DNA of 64,000 bases from Geodermatophilus sp. TF02-6 (GTDB taxonomy: Bacteria > Actinomycetota > Actinomycetes > Mycobacteriales > Geodermatophilaceae), in NCBI RefSeq assembly GCF_003319115.1, contig NZ_QOHF01000012.1, positions 1 through 64,000 of the forward strand, read 5' to 3'. Shown one piece after another: positions 40,807-48,121 of the stretch. Below the pieces are notes generated by a model that was not told the origin of the DNA, did not search any database, and saw nothing but the letters and a program-made list of their open reading frames with translations. The position numbers were made by a program, and so were the translations under genes. Every line of letters starts with the position of its first letter. Position 1 is the first letter of the stretch.

Positions 40807-42389
40807 GCCTCGCCCCCGGTGACGTCGGCGACCTGTTGGAGGACCTGCAGGTCGGCGTCCGGGCCCAGGGCCACGCCGATGACCTTGACCGGCCGCTCCG
40901 GGTCGGCCTCGCCGCGCAGCGTGCCGAGCAGCGCCGGCAGGTCGATGCCGTCCTCGTCCTCGTTGGTCCCGTCGGTCACCACCAGGACGCTGTTCACCGC
41001 GGTCGGGTCGTAGTCGGCCCGCGCCGTCCGCACCGCGGCCAGCGTCGTGTCGTACAGCCCGGTGCCGCCGGGGGTGAGCCGGTCGGGGAGCGTGTCGAGC
41101 TGCTCGTCGAGCAGGTCGCGCTGGGCGGTGCCGTCGACCTGGGTGTCGAGGGTGCGGGTGGGCACCAGCTCGGTCCAGTCCTGGTCGCCCTGGAGCCGGT
41201 CGGCGAAGACCCACAGGCCGAGTGCGAAGTTCCCGGGCACGAGGGACAGCGTGCTCTTGGCGGCGTCCCGGGCGAGCGTGGCGCGGGTGCCGTTCCCGGC
41301 GGGCGCCTCCATCGAGGTGGAGACGTCGAAGACCGTGAGGATCCGCGACGGTGCGGCCAGCTCCGCCAGCTGGGCCAGCAGCGACTGCACCTGGGCGGGG
41401 TCGAGCGGCACCGCCGGGGGAGCGGCCTGCTGGATCCCGGTGGTGTCTCCGGCGTCCGTCGGCGCGGCGCCGTCGGCGTCCCGGAAGCCCGCGTCGAGGA
41501 CGGCGGCGCGCGCTGCGTCCGAGGTGAGCGCCCGTACCGCCGCGTTCACCGTCGCGGCATCGGCGCCGGAGGCCGAGCCGACCCGCACCAGCGGGTAGTC
41601 CAGCGACGGCGAGCCCTCGCGGGGGTAGACCGCGACCAGGTTCGACTCCTCGGCCCCCTGGTTGGTGGCGTACACCTCCTCCTCGCTGACCGGGACCAGC
41701 GGCGCGTCGGGCGCGTTCGCGCTGCCGGCGGCCAGCGCGTCGGCGGGGGAGACCGACGGCCCCCGCTCGGCGGCCAGCACCGCCTGGACGACGGCGTTGT
41801 CGGCCTCCGGCCCGCCGCCCAGCGAGGTCCGGACGGCGCTCAGCGCGGCCAGGGCCTCGGCGCTGGTGGCCAGGTCGGGGACGGCGAGGCCCTGCCTGCT
41901 GGACAGCGCCTGCCCCCATCCGGGAGGTGAGCCGGCCCAGCCCAGCGCGTCGACCGCGGTGCGGCTGGTGGCCAGCACGACCGGGGAGGAGGCCACCGAG
42001 CCGACGGTCTCCAGGGGGGCGTCGCCGACCCGGGCGGGCCACAGGGAGGAGTCGGGCACCCACAGCTGCGGCAGGTCCTGCGGCTGCAGGGCGGCCAGGT
42101 CGCCGACGGTCTGCACCGGCTCCTGCGCCACCACCTCGGCGCGGGCGCAGTCCTCGGGACGCAGACCGTCGGCGTCGGCCAGCACCCGCTCGGCGACCGA
42201 GGCCAGCTCGGGGGCGACGGCCACCCGCACCACGTCGGTGCGCTCGCAGTCCCCGGCTCCGGAGCCGACGGCCCACCAGGTGATGCCGCCCGCGACGAGC
42301 ACCACCGCGGCCACGGCCGCGGCGATGAGCAGCTGCGGCGTCAGGTGCAGCGACCGTCGCCCGGCAGCGGTGGCGGCGTGGCGACCCAT
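40740..42389 (-). CDS. Membrane-anchored substrate-binding and VWA domain protein
   Basis: 549 residues from ATG 42389 (GGGGGAG eight bases upstream). One N-terminal helix (LLIAAAVAAVVLVAGGITWW) anchors it, with the rest outside. Residues about 45-310 resemble a periplasmic binding protein (VVRVAVAPELASVAERVL and SLDYPLVRVGSASG). The C-terminal von Willebrand A domain has an intact MIDAS: DVSTSMEAPAG, a Thr in the TPGGTGLYDTTL loop and VTDGTNEDEDG. Known as a fused family in actinobacteria, with function unknown. It may be a metal-dependent adhesion or sensing protein. It converges on the second GT9 gene with a 67-base overlap. Confidence 0.83.
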   Translation of the reverse strand: MGRHAATAAGRRSLHLTPQLLIAAAVAAVVLVAGGITWWAVGSGAGDCERTDVVRVAVAPELASVAERVLADADGLRPEDCARAEVVAQEPVQTVGDLAALQPQDLPQLWVPDSSLWPARVGDAPLETVGSVASSPVVLATSRTAVDALGWAGSPPGWGQALSSRQGLAVPDLATSAEALAALSAVRTSLGGGPEADNAVVQAVLAAERGPSVSPADALAAGSANAPDAPLVPVSEEEVYATNQGAEESNLVAVYPREGSPSLDYPLVRVGSASGADAATVNAAVRALTSDAARAAVLDAGFRDADGAAPTDAGDTTGIQQAAPPAVPLDPAQVQSLLAQLAELAAPSRILTVFDVSTSMEAPAGNGTRATLARDAAKSTLSLVPGNFALGLWVFADRLQGDQDWTELVPTRTLDTQVDGTAQRDLLDEQLDTLPDRLTPGGTGLYDTTLAAVRTARADYDPTAVNSVLVVTDGTNEDEDGIDLPALLGTLRGEADPERPVKVIGVALGPDADLQVLQQVADVTGGEAYSAVDPADLQTVLFDALRQRG

Positions 42390-42483
42390 GCGTCCAGCTC
42401 CCCCGTCGATGTGGTCGAGGTCTCCTCGGCGACCTCCGCGACCGCCCCTCACACAGTAGATGCGATCGCTGACCGCGGGTGGA

Positions 42484-43461
<978 letters not shown>

Positions 43462-43534
43462 CGCTGCTCCCATCGCCACCCCATCGCGCCGCCTGCGCGC
43501 CGGGCGGCTCCTACCCGGTGCTGCCGCACCCACG

Positions 43535-43552
43535 CACTTCGCGCTTTAAGTG
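43535..43552 (-). promoter_or_regulatory. Shared 18-bp palindromic motif upstream of the UXS gene
   Basis: On the minus strand, CACTTAAAGCGCGAAGTG with GGGA before it. Arms CACTT and AAGTG are perfect. It matches 32818-32835 at 15 of 18 positions. It lies 73 bases before the ATG at 43461. Confidence 0.55.
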
Positions 43553-43589
43553 TCCCGCGTCGGGTGACCTGCGGCCTCCTCCAGGTAGC

Positions 43590-43737
43590 AGGACCCCGTC
43601 CTCCTCACCCCTCGCAAGCTCGGGGCGAGCCTCCGGACGGGGCCTGGCTGCTGAGCCTGCGAGGGGTGGGGTGCAGGGCGGCCCTCCTGCAGGGCCCCGC
43701 CGCGAGCTTGCGAGGGGTGGGGGGCAGGAGGGTCCTT
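43590..43737. repeat. Palindromic repeat family C, cluster of one direct and two inverted copies
   Basis: 43590-43643 is a full copy: AGGACCCCGTCCTCC, then CACCCCTCGCAAGCTCGGGG and GGACGGGG. Inverted half-copies GAGCCTGCGAGGGGTGGGG (from 43653) and GAGCTTGCGAGGGGTGGGG (from 43704) follow. The latter ends GGAGGGTCCTT. They lie between the stop of the DUF2630 gene and the UXS promoter and can form several alternative hairpins, most simply terminators of the leftward tyrA-DUF2630 transcript. Confidence 0.65.
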
Positions 43738-43740
43738 CCA

Positions 43741-43974
43741 CTACTGCAGGTAGTCCTCGACCTGCTGCTCCGGGCGGGGCCGGGCCTCGTCCGGATCCTG
43801 GCCGTACTGCCGCTTGGCGTCCCGCTGGCGCAGCAGGTCCCAGAGCTGGTCGCGGTCCTCCTCGATCTGCCGGAGCCGGGCACGCGTCTCGTCGGTGTGC
43901 TCGCCGCCGTCCCGCAGTCGGTGCTCCTCCTCGACCAGGGCCTCGATGCGGCTGCGGATCTCCGTGTCGTCCAT
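43741..43974 (-). CDS. DUF2630 family small protein
   Basis: 77 residues from ATG 43974 (AGGGAG upstream). It is highly charged and helical (RSRIEALVEEEHRLRDGGE, RLRQIEEDRDQLWDLLRQRD), ending RPEQQVEDYLQ as in the family. It likely forms a two-helix coiled coil. Function is unknown. It is downstream of tyrA, 36 bases after its stop. Confidence 0.88.
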   Translation of the reverse strand: MDDTEIRSRIEALVEEEHRLRDGGEHTDETRARLRQIEEDRDQLWDLLRQRDAKRQYGQDPDEARPRPEQQVEDYLQ

Positions 43975-44010
43975 GGCCGCTCCCTGCCCGCCGCGGCGCG
44001 GGCGAAACGG

Positions 44011-44931
44011 TCAGCCCTCCGGGACCCAGCCCTCCAGGAACGCGGCCAGCCGCCGGGTGACCGCTCCACCGGCCCGGCCGAGCGCGAGCAGTGCCGCCCG
44101 GTCCAGCGGCACGTGCACGGTCCGCCGGCCGGCCGGCGCGGCGGCGCGGACGGCGTGGCCGGCGGCGACCAGCTCCGGCCACGGCCGGGCCAGCTGCGCC
44201 TGCACCCGCTCCAGCGCCGCGGCCGTGGGACCGGCGTTGCCCTGCACCATCGCGGTGACGAAAGCGGGGTCGCTGCCGATCACCCGGGTGCCGTCGCGGA
44301 AGCTGCCGGCGGCCAGAGCGAGGGCCAGCGGACCGGCCTCCCCGGCGGCGGCGGCCAGCGCGGCGGCCAGCAGGTGCGGCACGTGGCTGACCGCCGCGAC
44401 GGCCTCGTCGTGCTCGGCGGCGGTCGCCGGCACCACCTCCGCGCCGGCGTCCAGCGCGACCTCCGCCACCCGCAGCCAACGCGGCAGCGCGGTGTCCGGC
44501 TCCAGGCACACCGCCCAGCGGGCCCCGGTGAACAGCCCCGGGTCGGTCGCCGCGTGCCCCGAACGCTCGGTGCCGCACATCGGGTGCCCGCCGACGTAGC
44601 GGCCGCCGAGCACCGGGGCCAGCTCGGCCAGCACCGGCGCCTTCACCGAGCCGACGTCGGTGACGGTGGCGTCGGGGGCGACGTCCAACCCGTCGAGCGC
44701 GCCGGCCATAGCCGGCAGCGGGACGGCGAGGACGACGACGCCGGCCAGCTCCCGGGTGATCCGCACCCCGCGCGCGGCGGCGGCCTCCCGGGCCGCGGGG
44801 TCGACGTCCCAGCCGGCGACGGCGCGGCCCGCCGCGACCAGCGCCGCGGCCAGCGACCCGCCGAGCTGGCCGAGGCCGACGACGCCGACCGGGGGAGCGG
44901 GCGCCGTCGGCACGGGGGAGGCGGTCGTCAC
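44011..44931 (-). CDS. tyrA: Prephenate dehydrogenase
   Basis: 306 residues from GTG 44931, overlapping the thioesterase stop (GTGA). It converts prephenate to 4-hydroxyphenylpyruvate in tyrosine synthesis. The NAD fold GVVGLGQLGGSLAAAL is at the start, with VTDVGSVKAPVLAEL, the active-site His-Pro in GGHPMCGTERSGH and HDEAVAAVSHVPHLLAAAL after it. No chorismate mutase or ACT domain is fused, so feedback control by tyrosine is not obvious here. Normal for the short actinobacterial form. Confidence 0.9.
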   Translation of the reverse strand: MTTASPVPTAPAPPVGVVGLGQLGGSLAAALVAAGRAVAGWDVDPAAREAAAARGVRITRELAGVVVLAVPLPAMAGALDGLDVAPDATVTDVGSVKAPVLAELAPVLGGRYVGGHPMCGTERSGHAATDPGLFTGARWAVCLEPDTALPRWLRVAEVALDAGAEVVPATAAEHDEAVAAVSHVPHLLAAALAAAAGEAGPLALALAAGSFRDGTRVIGSDPAFVTAMVQGNAGPTAAALERVQAQLARPWPELVAAGHAVRAAAPAGRRTVHVPLDRAALLALGRAGGAVTRRLAAFLEGWVPEG

Positions 44932-45368
44932 GCGGTCTCCCACGGGCGGTCGGTGCGGAACACGCGGGCCAGCGCGGTCGCGACCAGCCGGCCGTCCTGG
45001 GCTCGGGCGTCGATCCGGTAGACGGCGGTGCGGCTGCTGCGGTGCACCTCCCGGCCCTCGGCGACCAGCCGGTCCCCGGGCCGGCCGGGAGCGAGGAACT
45101 CGGTGTGCACGTCCTGGGCCACGGCCACCGTCCCGTGGCTGTTGCTCACCGCCGCGTGGACGACGTCCAGCAGGGCCATCGTCGCCCCGCCGTGCGCGCT
45201 GCCGACCGCGTTGAGCAGGTGCGGGGTCACCGTCATCGCGGCCCGCGCGTACCCGGGCCGCACCTGCTCCAGGACGATCCCCAGGTGCCCGGCCAGCGGG
45301 TCGGCCGCCAGTCGGGCGAACAGCGCGGGGTCGACGTCGGCTCCGTCGTCCGGGGCGGGATCGGCCAT
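44928..45368 (-). CDS. PaaI-family hotdog thioesterase
   Basis: 146 residues from ATG 45368. The hotdog signature is HLLNAVGSAHGGATMALLDV, with the Gly-Gly and acidic residue of PaaI-type thioesterases, and VHTEFLAPGRPGDRLVAEG follows. It hydrolyses an acyl-CoA, probably aromatic or phenylacetyl-like. TAGCCT (45375-45380, minus strand) is six bases before the ATG, so a leaderless transcript is likely for the thioesterase-tyrA-DUF2630 operon. The link with tyrosine synthesis is positional only. Confidence 0.85.
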   Translation of the reverse strand: MADPAPDDGADVDPALFARLAADPLAGHLGIVLEQVRPGYARAAMTVTPHLLNAVGSAHGGATMALLDVVHAAVSNSHGTVAVAQDVHTEFLAPGRPGDRLVAEGREVHRSSRTAVYRIDARAQDGRLVATALARVFRTDRPWETA

Positions 45369-45381
45369 GATCGGAGGCTAT

Positions 45382-45417
45382 GACCTCCGCGTCGACCTCC
45401 GCATCGACCTCCGCGTC
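45382..45417. repeat. Three tandem 12-bp repeats in a divergent promoter region
   Basis: Unit GACCTCCGCGTC at 45382-45393, 45394-45405 (one change) and 45406-45417. They start just outside the thioesterase -10 element. The frame beginning ATG 45380 reads these as Ser/Thr/Ala repeats for 23 codons and stops at TGA 45449-45451, overlapping the O-methyltransferase ATG. Confidence 0.7.
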
Positions 45418-45447
45418 GACCCCCGCCCCCCGCCGTCCCGGCACGCC

Positions 45448-46110
45448 ATGACGCCGCGGTCGTTCCTCCTCACCCCGGAACTGGGCGACTACGTGCGGTC
45501 CCGTTCCGAACCGCTGGACGACGTGGCCGCCGACCTGGTGGCCGAGACCGCCGCCATGGCCGACCGCGGCGAGGTCTCGCCCACCTACCAGATCGCCCCG
45601 GAGCAGGGCGTCTTCATGCAGTTGCTGACCCGTGCCCTCGGCGTCCGCCACGCGGTCGAGATCGGCACCTTCACCGGTCTCTCGGCGCTCTGCGTCGCCC
45701 GAGGGCTGCCCGCCGACGGCTCGCTGCTCTGCCTGGACGACAGCGAGAAGTGGACGGCGATCGCCCGCCGGTACTGGGCACGGGCCGGTGTGGCCGACCG
45801 CATCGAGGTGCGGCTGGGCGATGCCCACGAGTCGCTGCGTGCGCTGCCGGCCGAGCCGACGTTCGACCTCGCCTTCGTCGACGCCGACAAGACCGGCTAC
45901 GCCGACTACGTCGACCAGCTGCACCCGCGGATGGCCGACAACGGCCTCGTGCTCCTGGACAACACGCTGCGCGAGGGGCGGGTGCTGGCGCCGGAGACCG
46001 ATGACGACCGCGCGATCGCCGAGCTGAACCGGGCGCTGGCCGCCGACCCGCGCTGGGAGACGGTGCTGCTCCCCGTCTCCGACGGCCTGACCGTGCTGCG
46101 CCGCCGATGA
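45448..46110 (+). CDS. SAM-dependent O-methyltransferase (class I, CCoAOMT type)
   Basis: 220 residues from ATG 45448. An earlier in-frame ATG at 45367 would add a repeat-derived tail. Motifs are VSPTYQIAPEQGVFMQLLTR, the SAM loop VEIGTFTGLSALCVARGLP, LCLDDSEKWTAIARRYW, and the metal-site LAFVDADKTGYADYVDQ with VLLDNTLREGRV. Acts on catechol-like hydroxyls in known relatives. The substrate here is unknown. ATG overlaps the stop of a possible small upstream frame. It is coupled to the next gene by ATGA. Confidence 0.88.
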   Translation: MTPRSFLLTPELGDYVRSRSEPLDDVAADLVAETAAMADRGEVSPTYQIAPEQGVFMQLLTRALGVRHAVEIGTFTGLSALCVARGLPADGSLLCLDDSEKWTAIARRYWARAGVADRIEVRLGDAHESLRALPAEPTFDLAFVDADKTGYADYVDQLHPRMADNGLVLLDNTLREGRVLAPETDDDRAIAELNRALAADPRWETVLLPVSDGLTVLRRR

Positions 46111-46658
46111 AGGACGCCCGGGCCAGCTGGGCGGTGCGGGTGAGCCGGTCGGACGGGAGCTGGCGGGTGGAGCTGCTCGCCGCGGACGCCGGCGAGGAGC
46201 TGCCGGTGCTGGAGCGGGCGCTGGGTGACCCGGCGGCCGAGGACTGGCCGGCGCCGTTCGTGGTGGTCGTCGACTCGCGGCTGTACTTCGTCGTCCTGCG
46301 GCACGGGCCCGGCGGCCTGGTGCGGGCGCTGATCTCCGACGCGACCATGCAGGAGTGGGTGCTCGCCGCCGAGGTGGTGGAGCGCTACGGCATCGGTGCG
46401 GAGGGCATCGGTGCGGAGGGCATCGGTGCGGAGGGCAGCGGTGTGGAAGGCATCGGGGTCGACGCCCGCGGGGTGTTCGCCGACGACGAGGCCGGCTGGC
46501 CCGGAGGTGACCTGGACGTGTTCGCCGACGACGGGCTGCCCGCCGAGCAGCTGCGGCCGATCGTGACCGCCGACGACCTGTGGGCCGACGAGATGGTGGC
46601 CGCGATCGCCGCCCGGCTCGGGTTCGCCGCGGAGCTGGCCGCGGCGGTGCATCTGTGA
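46107..46658 (+). CDS. TadA-associated protein (tRNA adenosine deaminase-associated family)
   Basis: 183 residues from ATG 46107 (ATGA overlap). The body (RVSRSDGSWRVELLAADAGE, FVVVVDSRLYFVVLRHG, and the acidic C-terminus VTADDLWADEMVAAIAARLG) matches the family that travels with tadA in actinobacteria. Between residues 95 and 119 is a tandem repeat GIGAE (three exact copies, then two altered), encoded by a 15-bp repeat at 46389-46463. That insert is likely a flexible linker and could vary in length. Molecular function is not known. Confidence 0.8.
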   Translation: MKDARASWAVRVSRSDGSWRVELLAADAGEELPVLERALGDPAAEDWPAPFVVVVDSRLYFVVLRHGPGGLVRALISDATMQEWVLAAEVVERYGIGAEGIGAEGIGAEGSGVEGIGVDARGVFADDEAGWPGGDLDVFADDGLPAEQLRPIVTADDLWADEMVAAIAARLGFAAELAAAVHL

Positions 46659-47311
46659 GCGGCGTCGCGACGGCCGTCGTCTTCGACCTCGGCGGCGTGA
46701 TCACCGAGAGCCCCATGCCGGCGTTCGCCGCCTACGAGGCCGAGGCCGGTCTCCCGGAGGGGCTGATCCGGCGGCTGAACAGCACCGACCCCGACACCAA
46801 CGCCTGGGCCCGCTACGAGCGCAACGAGCTCGACGCCGCCGGGTTCGTCGACACCTTCGAGGCCGAGGCGCTGGCGGCCGGGCACCGCCTCGACGCCCGG
46901 CGGGTGCTGGCCGCGCTGGCCGGGGAGGTGCGGCCGGCGGTGGTCGCGGCCGTGCGGCGGCTGCGCTCGGCCGGGTTGCCCCTGGCGCTGCTGTCGAACA
47001 ACGTCGCACCGATGGAGCGCACCGGGCAGCTGGGGGAGCTGCTGGAGCTGTTCGACGCGGTGGTGGAGTCCTCGCTGGAGGGCGTGCGCAAGCCGGAGCC
47101 GGAGATCTACCGCCGCACGCTGGCCCGGCTGTCGGAGGCCGCCGGCCGGCCGGTCGAGGCGGCGGAGTGCGCCTACCTCGACGACCTCGGCGTCAACCTC
47201 AAGCCGGCGCGGGCGATGGGCATGCAGACGATCAAGGTCGCCGACCCGTCGGCGGCGCTGGCCGAGCTCTCGGCGCTGGTCGGCATCGACCTCCTGGCCG
47301 CGGCACCGTGA
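46655..47311 (+). CDS. HAD-family hydrolase
   Basis: 218 residues from GTG 46655 (GTGA overlap). The HAD motifs are VVFDLGGVITESP with the nucleophile Asp, LLSNNVAPMERTG for motif II, RKPEPEIYRRTLARL with the Lys, and CAYLDDLGVNLKPARAMGM for motif IV. Looks like an epoxide-hydrolase-N-terminal-like or haloacid-type phosphatase (the YihX group). Substrate unknown, probably a sugar phosphate. It is followed by two copies of palindromic repeat B. Confidence 0.88.
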   Translation: MSGVATAVVFDLGGVITESPMPAFAAYEAEAGLPEGLIRRLNSTDPDTNAWARYERNELDAAGFVDTFEAEALAAGHRLDARRVLAALAGEVRPAVVAAVRRLRSAGLPLALLSNNVAPMERTGQLGELLELFDAVVESSLEGVRKPEPEIYRRTLARLSEAAGRPVEAAECAYLDDLGVNLKPARAMGMQTIKVADPSAALAELSALVGIDLLAAAP

Positions 47312-47362
47312 TCCCTCCTGGCACGGTGACCCCGCCCCCGGCACCCCTCTCTCCCCGGAGAG

Positions 47363-47460
47363 TCGTGCTCTGCCCACCCTGGTGGGCAGAGCACGAGCGT
47401 CCTGAACCCCCTCCGTTCACCGCCTCTCCGTGCTCTGCCCACGGTGGTGGGCAGAGCACG
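47363..47460. repeat. Palindromic repeat family B, two tandem copies
   Basis: Copy 1: 16-bp perfect arms at 47363-47378 and 47381-47396 (2-base centre). Copy 2: 14-bp arms at 47429-47442 and 47447-47460 with loop GGTG. Both share GTGCTCTGCCCAC and GTGGGCAGAGCACGAGCGT. They fill the gap between the HAD gene and tadA and are probably tandem terminators. Frames read from copy 2 give a false N-terminal extension to tadA. Confidence 0.85.
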
Positions 47461-47480
47461 AGCGTGCCGGGGGAGACCCG

Positions 47481-47954
47481 GTGACCCTCCCGGTCGACGT
47501 CGTCGACGCCGCGATGGATCGCGCGCTGGCGCTGGCCGCGGCCGCGGCCGAGTGGGGGGACGCGCCGATCGGCGCCGTCGTCCTCGGGCCGGACGGCGCG
47601 GTGCTCGCCGAGGCGGCCAACGAGCGGGAAAAGCGCGGCGACCCCACCGCGCACGCCGAAGTGCTCGCCCTGCGCGCGGCCGCGCGGACGCACGGGGACG
47701 GCTGGCGGCTCACCGGGACGACGCTGGTGGTCACCCTCGAGCCCTGCACCATGTGCGCCGGCGCCAGCGTGCTCGCCCGCGTCGACCGGGTCGTCTACGG
47801 CGCCGACGACCCGAAGGCCGGGGCGGTCGGGTCGCTGTGGGACGTCGTCCGCGACCGCCGGCTCAACCACCGTCCGCAGGTCACGGCGGGGATGCGGGCC
47901 GAGGAGTCCGCCGCGCTCCTACGCGCGTTCTTCCGCCGGAAGCGGGCCCTGTAG
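47481..47954 (+). CDS. tadA: tRNA-specific adenosine deaminase
   Basis: 157 residues from GTG 47481 (GGGGGAG five bases upstream). It converts A34 of tRNA-Arg(ACG) to inosine. That tRNA is encoded at 23989 in this window. The zinc and catalytic residues are H58-Ala-E60 in DPTAHAEVLAL and P88-C89-T-M-C92 in EPCTMCAG. GAVVLGPDGAVLAEAANERE and AGAVGSLWDVV are typical of TadA. It sits downstream of its associated protein, with palindromic repeats in between. Confidence 0.93.
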   Translation: MTLPVDVVDAAMDRALALAAAAAEWGDAPIGAVVLGPDGAVLAEAANEREKRGDPTAHAEVLALRAAARTHGDGWRLTGTTLVVTLEPCTMCAGASVLARVDRVVYGADDPKAGAVGSLWDVVRDRRLNHRPQVTAGMRAEESAALLRAFFRRKRAL

Positions 47955-47964
47955 TCTGGTCGAC

Positions 47965-48049
47965 GGTGGCGTGTCCGAGCGGCCGAAGGAGCACGCCTCG
48001 AAAGCGTGTGAGGTGCAAGCCTCCGTGGGTTCAAATCCCACCGCCACCG
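47965..48049 (+). tRNA. tRNA-Ser(CGA)
   Basis: 85-base class II tRNA. The acceptor stem is GGTGGCG (47965-47971) with CGCCACC (48042-48048), discriminator G. The anticodon arm is CACGC-CTCGAAA-GCGTG, anticodon CGA. The variable arm is long and the T-loop is GGTTCAAAT. CCA is not encoded. Confidence 0.95.
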
Positions 48050-48059
48050 CCAGCGCGAA

Positions 48060-48088
48060 GCCGCCCCGGGGTCGTCCCCGCGGGCGGC
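48060..48088. terminator. Hairpin after tRNA-Ser(CGA)
   Basis: GCCGCCC CGGGG (48060-48071) pairs with CCCCG (48076-48080), a one-base bulge, then GGGCGGC (48082-48088), loop TCGT. It is positioned between the tRNA and the convergent kinase gene. Confidence 0.75.
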
Positions 48089-48121
48089 GTCGTGGAGCGG
48101 GTCAGCCGATCTGCGGGCGGG

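Noticed and set aside
45382-45417. CRISPR-like interpretation of the three 12-bp repeats
   Set aside because: Units are contiguous with no spacers and far too short.
47430-47480. Longer N-terminus for TadA starting inside repeat B
   Set aside because: The added residues come from the palindrome; GTG 47481 has a proper ribosome site and gives the normal length.
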